From contig NZ_AQUR01000107.1 in assembly GCF_000372525.1 (NCBI RefSeq), forward strand, positions 432,858-496,857: a stretch of 64,000 nt of DNA, in the 5' to 3' direction. Under the pieces are notes generated by a model, which was not told the DNA's origin, ran no database searches, and worked only from the letters and a program-made list of their open reading frames with translations. Below, in pieces: positions 26,990 through 35,209 of this stretch; the stretch's first letter is position 1, and each line of letters opens with the position of its first letter. The DNA is from Cupriavidus neocaledonicus (lineage in GTDB: Bacteria; Pseudomonadota; Gammaproteobacteria; Burkholderiales; Burkholderiaceae). The translations under genes and the position numbers were made by a program.

Positions 26990-27892
26990 ATGCATTACGA
27001 CCTGACCGACCTCCGCCTCTTCCTGAATGTCGGCGAGACGGAGAACCTGACCCGTGCCGCCGAGCGCAGCTTTCTGTCGCTGCCCGCCGCCAGCACGCGC
27101 ATCAAGCAGCTGGAAGAGGCGTTCCAGACACAATTGCTGATCCGTCAGGTCAAGGGCGTGCGGCTCACGCCGGCGGGCGACGCGCTGCTGCGGCACGCGC
27201 GCGAGGTCTTCCGCGAACTGGAATGCCTGCACGCCGACCTGCGGCCGTATGCCAAGGGCGTGAAGGGGCGCGTGCGGCTGCTGGCCAACACCACCGCGAC
27301 CAACTCGTTCCTCGCCACCGGCGTGTCGCGCTTCCTCAGCGAGAACCCGGACGTCGACATCGAGCTGGAAGAGCACCTGTCGCAGGAGATCGTGTCGGCG
27401 ATCAGCGCCGGCGCGGCGGACCTCGGCATCGTCGCCGGCGAGGTCGCCACGCAGGACCTGGATGCGATGCACCTGTGCAGCGACGCGCTGATCGTGATCG
27501 CACCGGTCAACCATCCGCTGCCAACCTTCAAGCGGCTGCATTTCGCCGACCTGCTCGATACCTGCCGCTTTGTCGGCCTGAACCAGTTCAGCGCGATCCA
27601 GTCGTTCCTCGACCGCATTGCCGCCGGCATGGGCAAGCGCATCAGCCTGCGGATCCAGGTGGGCAGCTTCGATGCGGTCTGCCGCATGGTCGAGGCCGGC
27701 GCCGGCATCGCCATCGTGCCCAACAGCTGCGCGCGCCGCTATGCCAGCCGCAAGGTACTGCGCTTTATCCCGCTGGAAGACGAATGGGCGCGGCGCGAGC
27801 TGCGCCTGGTGCGCCGCCCTGGCCGGGAGCTACCGCAGTTCGCCGAAACCCTGATCCAGTACCTGGTCGACGCCGCGCGCGAGCCCGTGTAG
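26990..27892 (+). CDS. LysR-family transcriptional regulator
   Basis: A 300-residue LysR-type regulator: N-terminal helix-turn-helix (DLRLFLNVGETENLTRAAER, LEEAFQTQLLIRQVKGVRLT) and effector domain from about residue 93 (GRVRLLANTTATNSFL). The ATG at 26990 gives MHYDLTDL. It is divergent from the SDR/CoA-transferase operon and likely controls it. Motifs in its promoter recur before the acyl-CoA ligase and acyl-CoA dehydrogenase genes near 50 kb, which could make this a small regulon. Confidence 0.9.
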   Translation: MHYDLTDLRLFLNVGETENLTRAAERSFLSLPAASTRIKQLEEAFQTQLLIRQVKGVRLTPAGDALLRHAREVFRELECLHADLRPYAKGVKGRVRLLANTTATNSFLATGVSRFLSENPDVDIELEEHLSQEIVSAISAGAADLGIVAGEVATQDLDAMHLCSDALIVIAPVNHPLPTFKRLHFADLLDTCRFVGLNQFSAIQSFLDRIAAGMGKRISLRIQVGSFDAVCRMVEAGAGIAIVPNSCARRYASRKVLRFIPLEDEWARRELRLVRRPGRELPQFAETLIQYLVDAAREPV

Positions 27893-27906
27893 CGGGCCGC
27901 GCGGCT

Positions 27907-28413
27907 TCAGCCCGCGCCCGGCGCGCCGCCCTGCACCATCAGCGCCGCCAGCGGACGCAGCGACACCACCATCACCAGCAACAGCAGCCCCATGGCGAAT
28001 ACGCCCGGCCAGCTGGTGCGGCCGCGGCGCTCGAGCGAGTCGTTCACCAGTTCGGGCGAATAGTGGTACTCGCGCACATGGCGGATGGTGGCCTCGGCGT
28101 GCCAGCGGTACAGTTCATTGCCATACAGCCCCAGCAGCAGCGCCATCGCGTACAGCAGCGGCCGGCCCGCCATCGGCAGTTGCAGGCCGAACCATGCGTG
28201 CAGCAACGGCTCGGTGCCGACGATCAGCGCATAGACGCCCACCTGCCAGTACATGCGCCGGTACGCCATCCAGAACGGACCCAGCAGGCATGCCGCCCAG
28301 TTCCACGAGATGCCGCCGTGGGTCTCGGCCACCGACCAGCGCTCGCCGTAGTATGGAAATCGCGGCCCCACGAATGCGGCCAGCGCCGCGTCGTCACGAA
28401 TCGATGCCTGCAT
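27907..28413 (-). CDS. DUF2628-like membrane protein
   Basis: A 168-residue protein with a short soluble N-terminus ending in FPYYGERW, then hydrophobic segments (WNWAACLLGPFWMAYRRMYW, YALIVGTEPLLHAWF, LLYAMALLLGLYGNEL, VFAMGLLLLVMVVSL). The layout of a YY.. motif, a WNxxA-type entry into the first membrane segment and a YxWHAE stretch fits the DUF2628 family of unknown function. The ATG at 28413 follows AGGGGAGG. It converges with the LysR gene. Confidence 0.75.
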   Translation of the reverse strand: MQASIRDDAALAAFVGPRFPYYGERWSVAETHGGISWNWAACLLGPFWMAYRRMYWQVGVYALIVGTEPLLHAWFGLQLPMAGRPLLYAMALLLGLYGNELYRWHAEATIRHVREYHYSPELVNDSLERRGRTSWPGVFAMGLLLLVMVVSLRPLAALMVQGGAPGAG

Positions 28414-28608
28414 GCCAACCTCCCCTCTGCTGCGTCGGCAGCGCCCGGGCTTCCGGGCGCTGCCTGTGCCACAGCATAGGGCGCGCGGGGTCCCGCATGT
28501 GTGCGCCGGCGCGCATTCCACGCGCATTGGTCGCGGCAAAACCAAGGGAAAAGCGAGGATCGGCGCGCAAGGGCACAGACCGGCGCACCGGTCCGTGGCC
28601 CGGCGATG

Positions 28609-29076
28609 CTACTTCCAGCGTTGCAGGATCTGCAGGATCACCAGCGTGAACACCGTGGCGATCACCGCCGTGGTGTCGCGCCCCAGCCCGGCCGCGACGC
28701 CGATGGCCGCCACCATCCAGATGCTGGCCGCGGTGGTCAGGCCCTTGATATGGGCCTCGTCGTTCTGCTTGAGGATGGCGCCCGCGCCGAGGAAGCCGAT
28801 GCCGGCGATCAGCCCCTGCAGCACCCGGCTCATGTCGGCCAGCGGCACGCCCGCCTGCAGCGGCACCAGCACGAACAGCGCCGAGCCCAGCGCCACCAGC
28901 ATGTGGGTGCGCAGCCCCGCCGCCTTGCCCGAGGATTCGCGCTCATAGCCGATCAGGCCGCCGAGCAGCACCGCCATGCACAGCCGCACCAGGATGCGGG
29001 TCGCCTCGGCCGCGTCCGGCACATCGGCAAATTCCGCGCGAAAGGTGCGGAAGATCTCGGTCCAGACAGACTCCAT
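28609..29076 (-). CDS. MgtC/SapB family membrane protein
   Basis: A 155-residue protein of the MgtC/SapB transmembrane family. Seen are MAVLLGGLIGYERE, AGLRTHMLVALGSALFV, GLIAGIGFLGAGAIL and the motif GLTTAASIW, all typical. It has about four membrane helices and lacks the C-terminal soluble domain of MgtC, resembling E. coli YhiD/SapB-type proteins. MgtC proteins modulate ATP synthase or magnesium-limited survival in pathogens; the role of short versions is not established. A GGAGG site precedes the ATG at 29076. Confidence 0.9.
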   Translation of the reverse strand: MESVWTEIFRTFRAEFADVPDAAEATRILVRLCMAVLLGGLIGYERESSGKAAGLRTHMLVALGSALFVLVPLQAGVPLADMSRVLQGLIAGIGFLGAGAILKQNDEAHIKGLTTAASIWMVAAIGVAAGLGRDTTAVIATVFTLVILQILQRWK

Positions 29077-29277
29077 CGCCTACCTCCGGGGACTGGGTGC
29101 AGGCGTGAGCGTAGCACGGCACACCTGCCCCCCGGCAAGACTTGTGCGCCACATCCAGGGGCCCTTCAGCGTGTGCGGCGGCGTCCTACACGGCAAGCGG
29201 AAGCTTCCCGACAGTCCCGCCGGCGCGGCGTTCCTATATTGGAATCACCAACCACAGTCCTCCGATGGAGTTGCACC

Positions 29278-29352
29278 ATGCCCTATATCCTCGCCTGGCT
29301 ACTTGGTGTTCCGGCCTTTGTCCTGATCCTGATCTGGCTCTTCGTCCACTGA
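29278..29352 (+). CDS. 24-residue hydrophobic peptide (small membrane protein)
   Basis: A 24-codon frame encodes a peptide that begins MPYILAWLLGV and ends WLFVH, almost entirely one membrane helix with a C-terminal His. GGAG lies seven bases before the ATG. I recall similar tiny 'ILAWLLGVP' proteins in other proteobacteria, but their function is unknown and I cannot check conservation here. It lies alone between the divergent mgtC-like gene and the acyl-CoA dehydrogenase operon. Confidence 0.55.
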   Translation: MPYILAWLLGVPAFVLILIWLFVH

Positions 29353-29543
29353 TCGGCAGGCGGTGCCACGGCACCGGCCCCACCCCTCCACCGGCGCCCC
29401 GCGCGCCACGCCTGCACGCCCGGTTCGCCGGGCGTCCTGCATGGTGATGCGGCATGGTGGGCGGCCTTGCCGGCGCTGTCGCATCGCCCCGCTGCGGCGC
29501 CTGCTGCCCACCTAAGCCGCCCCTAAGCCGCTCTTTCGCAAAT

Positions 29544-29554
29544 CCGAATTTCGG
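29544..29554. promoter_or_regulatory. Palindrome upstream of itaconate-type operon
   Basis: CCGAATTTCGG is a perfect 11-base dyad 52 bases before the acyl-CoA dehydrogenase start. GAATAATGG shortly after could be a weak -10. It is the best operator candidate for the operon; no regulator gene lies beside it. Confidence 0.3.
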
Positions 29555-29606
29555 CGTGCAGGGGGCTCGGGAATAATGGCCTCCAGTTCCCATCGACCCG
29601 GCGACC

Positions 29607-30776
29607 ATGCACGCAGACCAGGACCCCGACCAGCCGTACCCCGAGATCCGCGAGGCGGTGCGCAGCCTGTGCGCGGGCTTCGATTCGGCGTACTGGCAAC
29701 GGGTGGAAGAACAGGAAGCCTTTCCCGAGAGCTTTGTGCAGGCGCTGACGCAGGCCGGCTGGCTGTCGGCGCTGATTCCGGAAGCCTATGGCGGCTCGGG
29801 GCTGTCGTTGACCGCGGCGTCGGTCATCATGGAAGAGATCAACCGCAGCGGCGGCAACTCCGGCGCCTGCCACGGGCAGATGTACGTGATGGGCTGCCTG
29901 CTGCGCCATGGTTCCGACGCGCAGAAGCAGCGCTGGCTGCCGGCCATCGCCTCGGGCGAGCTGCGCATGCAGTCGATGGCCGTGACCGAGCCCAGCACCG
30001 GCACCGACACCACCAAGCTCAAGACCACCGCGGTACGCCACGGCGACAAGTACCTCGTCAACGGCCAGAAGGTCTGGATCTCGCGCGTGCAGCACTCTGA
30101 CCTGATGCTGCTGCTGGCGCGCACCACGCCGCTGGACCAGGTCAGGCGCAAGTCGGACGGCCTGTCGGTATTCGTGGTCGACCTGCGCGACGCCATCGGC
30201 AAGGGCCTGACGGTCAAGCCGATCCGCAACATGGTCAACCACGAGACCAACGAGCTGTTCTTCGACAACCTGGAAGTCCCCGCCGACAACCTGATCGGCG
30301 AGGAAGGCAAGGGCCTCAAGTACATCCTCGACGGCCTCAACGCCGAGCGCATCCTGATCGCCGCCGAATGCATCGGCGACGGCTACTGGTTCGTCGAGCG
30401 CGCCAGCAACTACGCGCGCGACCGCATCGTGTTCGACCGCCCGATCGGCCAGAACCAGGCCGTGCAGTTTCCGATCGCGCGCGCCTACGTCAACGTCGAG
30501 GCGGCCAGCCTGATGCGCTACAAGGCGGCGCGGCTGTTCGACGCCGGCCGGCCGTGCGGCAAGGAAGCCAATATCGCCAAGCTGCTGGCCGCCGATGCCT
30601 CGTGGGAAGCCGCCAACGTCTGCCTGCAGACGCACGGCGGCTTCGGCTTCGCCGCCGAATACGACATCGAGCGCAAGTTCCGCGAGACCCGCCTGTACCA
30701 GGTGGCGCCGATCTCCACCAACCTGATCCTGTCCTACGTGGCCGAGCACGTGCTCGAGTTGCCGCGTTCGTTCTGA
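29607..30776 (+). CDS. Acyl-CoA dehydrogenase of itaconate-type cluster
   Basis: A 389-residue acyl-CoA dehydrogenase: MAVTEPSTGTDTTKLKTTA (FAD loop), VNGQKVWISRVQHS and QTHGGFGFAAEYDIERKFRE. The C-terminus ends RLYQVAPISTNLILSYV instead of the usual GT-NEI motif, so its active-site base may lie elsewhere. It is first in a five-gene operon; the P. aeruginosa itaconate (RIP) cluster also has an acyl-CoA dehydrogenase of uncertain role. It may oxidise a related C5 or C6 dicarboxylyl-CoA; this is inference. Confidence 0.9.
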   Translation: MHADQDPDQPYPEIREAVRSLCAGFDSAYWQRVEEQEAFPESFVQALTQAGWLSALIPEAYGGSGLSLTAASVIMEEINRSGGNSGACHGQMYVMGCLLRHGSDAQKQRWLPAIASGELRMQSMAVTEPSTGTDTTKLKTTAVRHGDKYLVNGQKVWISRVQHSDLMLLLARTTPLDQVRRKSDGLSVFVVDLRDAIGKGLTVKPIRNMVNHETNELFFDNLEVPADNLIGEEGKGLKYILDGLNAERILIAAECIGDGYWFVERASNYARDRIVFDRPIGQNQAVQFPIARAYVNVEAASLMRYKAARLFDAGRPCGKEANIAKLLAADASWEAANVCLQTHGGFGFAAEYDIERKFRETRLYQVAPISTNLILSYVAEHVLELPRSF

Positions 30777-30785
30777 GAACCCTAC

Positions 30786-31982
30786 ATGTCCCACTCTCCC
30801 CAAGGCATCCGCCCGCTCGACGGCATCCGCGTGGTCTCGCTCGAGCACGCCGTGGCCGCGCCCTTCGCCACGCGCCAGCTGGCCGACCTGGGCGCGCGCG
30901 TGATCAAGGTCGAGCGTCCCGGCGTGGGCGACTTCGCGCGCGGCTATGACCAGTCCGTGCACGGCCAGGCCTCTTACTTCGTCTGGCTCAACCGGGGCAA
31001 GGAAAGCCTGGCCCTGGATTTGAAGGACCATGAAGCGCAGGCCATCCTGCACCGCCTGCTGGCCGCTGCCGACGTGCTGGTGCAGAACCTCGCCCCGGGC
31101 GCCGCCGCCCGCATGGGCCTGGATTTCGACACCCTGCATGGCCAGTACGAGAAGCTGATCGTCTGCGACATCTCCGGCTACGGCGACTCGGGCCCCTATC
31201 GCGACAAGAAGGCCTATGACCTGCTGATCCAGGCCGCCGCCGGGCTTGTGGGCCTGACCGGCGGCCCGAACGAGCCGTCGCGCGCCGGGGTGTCGATCGC
31301 CGACATCGCGGCCGGCATGTACGCGTACAGCGGCATCCTGTCGGCGCTGCTGCAGCGCGGCCGCACCGGCAAGGGCCTGCGCGTGCAGGTGACCATGTTC
31401 GAGGCGATGGCCGAGTGGATGAACCAGGTGCTGTACTTCGGCCACTACGGCGGCACGCCGCCGGCACGCTTCGGCGCCTCGCATCCGACCATCGCCCCGT
31501 ATGGCGTGCATCGCACCAGCAATGGCAGCGTGATCTTCAGCGTGCAGAACGAGCGCGAGTTCGCCAATTTCTGCGAGATCGTGCTGGGCGACCGCGCGCT
31601 GGCGCAGGACGAGCGCTATTCCAGCAATACCGCGCGCGTGCGCAACCGACCCGAACTGACCGCGCTGATCGAGGCACGCTTTGCCTCGCTGACGGTGGCG
31701 CAGGCCGAGGCGCTGCTGGACCAGGCGCAGATCGCCAATGCGCCGATGAACGACATCGAGGAGGTGTGGAACCATCCGCAGCTGCAGGCGCGCCAGCGCT
31801 GGCGCGAAGTCAACACGCCCAACGGCCCGATCGGCGCGCTGCTGCCGCCCGCCAACCTGTCGGGCGTCGAGCCCGTCATGGGTGACGTGCCGGCGCTGGG
31901 CGCGCACAGCCGCAGCATCCTGGCCGAGCTGGGCTACGGCGAGACCGATATCGACGCCCTGGCCGACAAGCGCACCATCTGA
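30786..31982 (+). CDS. ict: CoA-transferase family III, probable itaconate CoA-transferase
   Basis: A 398-residue family III CoA-transferase with LDGIRVVSLEHAVAAPFATR, LADLGARVIKVERP, NRGKESLALDLK and the catalytic Asp in KKAYDLLIQAAAG. It starts nine bases after the acyl-CoA dehydrogenase stop. The N-terminal LEHAVAAPFATRQLADLGAR pattern is that of the subgroup using succinyl-CoA for C4/C5 dicarboxylates. With a CitE-like lyase and MaoC-like hydratase downstream, it would form itaconyl-CoA, the first step of itaconate degradation. Mesaconate or citramalate are alternatives. Confidence 0.85.
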   Translation: MSHSPQGIRPLDGIRVVSLEHAVAAPFATRQLADLGARVIKVERPGVGDFARGYDQSVHGQASYFVWLNRGKESLALDLKDHEAQAILHRLLAAADVLVQNLAPGAAARMGLDFDTLHGQYEKLIVCDISGYGDSGPYRDKKAYDLLIQAAAGLVGLTGGPNEPSRAGVSIADIAAGMYAYSGILSALLQRGRTGKGLRVQVTMFEAMAEWMNQVLYFGHYGGTPPARFGASHPTIAPYGVHRTSNGSVIFSVQNEREFANFCEIVLGDRALAQDERYSSNTARVRNRPELTALIEARFASLTVAQAEALLDQAQIANAPMNDIEEVWNHPQLQARQRWREVNTPNGPIGALLPPANLSGVEPVMGDVPALGAHSRSILAELGYGETDIDALADKRTI

Positions 31983-31993
31983 GCCAACACCGG

Positions 31994-32011
31994 CGCCCGG
32001 CCAGCCGGGCG
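31994..32011 (+). terminator. GC hairpin inside operon (possible attenuator)
   Basis: CGCCCGGC (31994-32001) pairs with GCCGGGCG (32004-32011) and is followed by TCCTTCTCTTT. The U-run is interrupted, so full termination is doubtful. It sits between the CoA-transferase and MmgE/PrpD genes and could lower downstream expression or stabilise the upstream message. Confidence 0.35.
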
Positions 32012-32053
32012 TCCTTCTCTTTCCGCAAGCCCTGTTCAATCTCCGGAGCCGGC

Positions 32054-33436
32054 ATGAGCCAAGCCGCAGACACCACTTACCCGACCCGCCAGCTTTGCGA
32101 ATTCCTGGCCAACCTCAAGCTTGCCGACGTGCCCGCGCCCGTAGTCGAGCGCAACAAGGACCTGTTCCTGGACTGGATCGCCTCGGCCATCGCCGGCAAG
32201 GACGCCCCGGCCGTGCGCAAGCTGCAGGAATTCGCCGCGGCCATGGGCCCCTCCGACGGCGCCGCCGAAGTGCTGGTCGACCGCCGCCGCACCTCGCCCT
32301 ACTTCGCCGCGCTGATCAACGGCGCCTCCTCGCACGTGGTCGAGCAGGACGACGTGCACAACGGCTCGGTGCTGCATCCGGCGGCGGTGGTGTTCCCCGC
32401 CGTGGTCGCCGCCGCGCAGGCCGAGGGCAAGACCGGTGCCGAGGTGCTGCTGGCGTCGATCGCCGGCTATGAAGCCGGCATCCGCATCGGCGAATTCATG
32501 GGCCGCTCGCACTACCGCGTGTTCCACACCACCGGCACCGTCGGCACGCTGGCCGCCGCCGCGGCGGTGGCCAGGCTGTTCGGCCTCGATGCCGAAGGCA
32601 TCAACCAGGCGCTGGGCTCGGCCGGTACCCAGGCCGCCGGCCTGTGGGAATTCCTGCGCGACGCCGCCGACTCCAAGCAGCTGCACACCGCCAAGGCCGC
32701 GGCCGACGGCCTGCAGTCGGCGTGGCTGGCGCGCGCCGGCTTTACCGGCGCGAAGCAGATCCTCGAGGGCGCGCAGGGCATGGCCGCCGGCATGTCGAGC
32801 GATGCCAACCCCGCCTGCCTGACCGATGGCCTGGGCACGCGCTGGGCCACGGCGGAGACGTCGTTCAAGTTCTTCGCCTCGTGCCGCCACACCCACCCGG
32901 CCGCCGATGCGCTGAAGGCGCTGATGCAGCGCGAAGGCGTTGCCGCGGACCAGATCGCCAGCGTCACCACCCACGTGCACCAGGGTGCCATCGACGTGCT
33001 CGGCCCCGTGGTCAATCCCGCCACCATCCACCAGGCCAAGTTCTCGATGGGCACGGTGCTGGGACTGGTGGCGGTGCATGGCCACGCCGGCCTGGGCGAG
33101 TTCGAGCAGCATGCGCTGCAAGACCCAGCGGTGGCCGCGTTCCGCGGCAAGGTCGAGATGGAGCTGGACGCCGAGGTCAACGCCGCCTACCCGCGCCAGT
33201 GGATCGGCCGCGTGACGGCAAAGACCACCGACGGCCGCACCCTGGCCGCGCGCGTCGACGTGCCCCAGGGCGACCCGGACAACACGCTGTCGCGCCCGGA
33301 ACTGGAAGCCAAGGCGCTGCAGCTGGGCGCGTTCCGCCAGGGCGCGAGCGAAGCCGAGATGCGCGCCATCATCCAGCGCGTGTGGACACTCGAGCAGGCC
33401 CCGGACGTCAACGACTGGCTCCCCGCCGCGCGCTGA
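32054..33436 (+). CDS. MmgE/PrpD family protein
   Basis: A 460-residue MmgE/PrpD protein. Family features include DLFLDWIASAIAGKDAPAV, the HxxEQDDVHNGSVLHPAAV segment around residues 95-115, GYEAGIRIGEFMGRSHYRVF and FKFFASCRHTHPAADAL. Relatives are 2-methylcitrate dehydratase and cis-aconitate decarboxylase (itaconate-forming). In the P. aeruginosa itaconate cluster an MmgE/PrpD gene (PA0881) is also present and its role is unsettled. GGAG lies before the ATG at 32054. It probably handles a C5-C7 polycarboxylate or an isomer related to itaconate. Confidence 0.9.
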   Translation: MSQAADTTYPTRQLCEFLANLKLADVPAPVVERNKDLFLDWIASAIAGKDAPAVRKLQEFAAAMGPSDGAAEVLVDRRRTSPYFAALINGASSHVVEQDDVHNGSVLHPAAVVFPAVVAAAQAEGKTGAEVLLASIAGYEAGIRIGEFMGRSHYRVFHTTGTVGTLAAAAAVARLFGLDAEGINQALGSAGTQAAGLWEFLRDAADSKQLHTAKAAADGLQSAWLARAGFTGAKQILEGAQGMAAGMSSDANPACLTDGLGTRWATAETSFKFFASCRHTHPAADALKALMQREGVAADQIASVTTHVHQGAIDVLGPVVNPATIHQAKFSMGTVLGLVAVHGHAGLGEFEQHALQDPAVAAFRGKVEMELDAEVNAAYPRQWIGRVTAKTTDGRTLAARVDVPQGDPDNTLSRPELEAKALQLGAFRQGASEAEMRAIIQRVWTLEQAPDVNDWLPAAR

Positions 33437-33444
33437 GGATCGCC

Positions 33445-34269
33445 ATGTCCACCGCCGTTACCTACCTGTTCGTGCCGGGCGACCGGCCCGAGCGCTTCGA
33501 CAAGGCCGCCGCCGCCGGCCCCGATGTGATGATCCTCGACCTCGAGGACGCGGTCCATCCGGACGCCAAGCCCGCCGCGCGCGAAGCCATCGCCGCATGG
33601 CTGGCCGGCGGGCCCGGCGCCAGCGCCTTCGTGCGCATCAACGACAGCGCCTCGCCCGCCTTTGCCGCCGACCTGGCCTGGCTGCGCGCATTGCCCCCGG
33701 GCACCGCGCTGGCCGGGCTGCTGGTGCCCAAGGCCGAGGATGCCGCCGCGCTCGACACCATCGCCCAGGCCCTGCAAGCGATCAACCCGCGGGGCGAGCT
33801 GGTCGCCATCATCGAGACCGCGCTCGGCCTGCACCAGGTCGATGCCGTGGCGTCGGCCAGCGGCGTGGCGCGTTTGGCCTTCGGCTCGCTCGACTATGCC
33901 GTCGACCTGGGCTGCAGCCATACCCGCGACGCCCTCGCCTTCGCGCGCGCGCGCATCGTGCTGGCCTCGCGCGTGGCGGGGCTGCCGCCGCCGGTCGACG
34001 GCGTCACCACCGCGCTCAAGGACGAAGCCGTGCTCGCCAGCGACGTCGCCTACGCGCGCGAACTAGGCTTTGCCGGCAAGCTCTGTATCCATCCGGCACA
34101 GCTGGGCGCGGTCCGCGCCGGCTTTCTGCCCAGCCCCGAGCAGCTCGACTGGGCCCGGCGCGTGCTCGACGCCACCGCCAGCGGCAGCCACGCGGTGCAG
34201 GTCGATGGCAAGATGGTCGACCGCCCCGTGATCGAGCAAGCCCGCCGGCTGCTGGCACTGGCGCAATAG
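33445..34269 (+). CDS. ccl: CitE-like CoA lyase, probable citramalyl-CoA lyase
   Basis: A 274-residue HpcH/HpaI/CitE-fold lyase. LFVPGDRPERFDKA binds the CoA adenine and phosphates, LDLEDAVHPDAKPAAR has conserved acid and Arg, and the metal ligands are Glu in AIIETALG and Asp in FGSLDYAVDLG. The family cleaves (S)-citramalyl-CoA to acetyl-CoA and pyruvate, or malyl-CoA and related thioesters. It follows the MmgE/PrpD gene by eight bases. The frame is open upstream inside that gene, but the ATG at 33445 starts the domain. Confidence 0.85.
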   Translation: MSTAVTYLFVPGDRPERFDKAAAAGPDVMILDLEDAVHPDAKPAAREAIAAWLAGGPGASAFVRINDSASPAFAADLAWLRALPPGTALAGLLVPKAEDAAALDTIAQALQAINPRGELVAIIETALGLHQVDAVASASGVARLAFGSLDYAVDLGCSHTRDALAFARARIVLASRVAGLPPPVDGVTTALKDEAVLASDVAYARELGFAGKLCIHPAQLGAVRAGFLPSPEQLDWARRVLDATASGSHAVQVDGKMVDRPVIEQARRLLALAQ

Positions 34270-34311
34270 TGCGCCATCCGACTCCCCTCATGCATCTGAA
34301 GGCCACCTGCC

Positions 34312-35178
34312 ATGACTGACGCCACTTCTGAACTCGAACGCCTGCGCGGCTGGATCGGCCGCAGCGAATCGCGCACCGAAACGCTGTCGCCGGAACCGGT
34401 CGCCGGCCTGGCCGCCACCTTCGACCTCGACCCCGAAGCCGTCGCCGCGGGCCCGCTGCCACCGCTGTGGCACTGGCTCTACTTCCTGCCGCGCGCGCCG
34501 CAACGCGAACTCGGCCGCGACGGCCACCCCACCCTCGGCGGCTTCATGCCCCCGGTGCCGCTGCCGCGCCGCATGTGGGCCGGCAGCGAAGTCAGCTTCG
34601 ACCATCCGCTGCATATCGGCGACACCGTCACGCGCACCTCCACCATCCGCGACGTCCAGTACAAGACCGGCCGCACCGGCGAACTGTGGTTCGTCGCCGT
34701 CGACCACGAACTGACCGTCAACGGCAACACCGCCGTCAACGAGCGCCACGACATCGTCTACCGCGCCATGCCCGACCCGACCAGGCCGCAACCGCCACGC
34801 CCGCGGCTGGAACAGATCGCGCAATGGCAGCGCACGCTGCAGGCCGACCCGGTGATGCTGTTCCGCTATTCCGCGCTGACCTTCAACGGCCACCGCATCC
34901 ACTATGATCGCCAGTACACGCGCGACGTCGAAGGCTATCCCGGCCTGGTGGTACACGGCCCGATGCAGGCGATGCTGATGCTGGACCTGGTCGCGCGCGA
35001 GCAACCCATGGCGCGCGTGCGCCGCTTCGGCTTCCGCGGGCTGGCGCCGTTGTTCGATCAGGACACCATCACTGTCGGTGGCGCGGCTGATCCGGCGCAG
35101 CCGGGGCGGCTGGTGCTGTGGACGGGGGATGATGCCGGCGGGCAGGCGATGCAGGGGTGGGCGGAGGTGGAGGGGTAA
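34312..35178 (+). CDS. ich: MaoC-like / mesaconyl-C4-CoA hydratase-type enzyme, probable itaconyl-CoA hydratase
   Basis: A 288-residue two-hotdog hydratase of the mesaconyl-C4-CoA hydratase (Meh)/FAS1-like type. The N-terminal half contains LPPLWHWLYFLP and GGFMPPVPLPRRMWAGSEV; the C-terminal hotdog has the catalytic FRYSALTFNGHRIHYDRQYT block and GLVVHGPMQAMLMLDLV. The family hydrates C5 unsaturated CoA esters to citramalyl-CoA, matching the operon's predicted route (itaconyl-CoA to citramalyl-CoA). It is the last gene of the operon and converges with cdiB, 31 bases away. Confidence 0.82.
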   Translation: MTDATSELERLRGWIGRSESRTETLSPEPVAGLAATFDLDPEAVAAGPLPPLWHWLYFLPRAPQRELGRDGHPTLGGFMPPVPLPRRMWAGSEVSFDHPLHIGDTVTRTSTIRDVQYKTGRTGELWFVAVDHELTVNGNTAVNERHDIVYRAMPDPTRPQPPRPRLEQIAQWQRTLQADPVMLFRYSALTFNGHRIHYDRQYTRDVEGYPGLVVHGPMQAMLMLDLVAREQPMARVRRFGFRGLAPLFDQDTITVGGAADPAQPGRLVLWTGDDAGGQAMQGWAEVEG

Positions 35179-35209
35179 AGGCAGGGGCTGCGAGCGATCA
35201 GCGCCGCCG

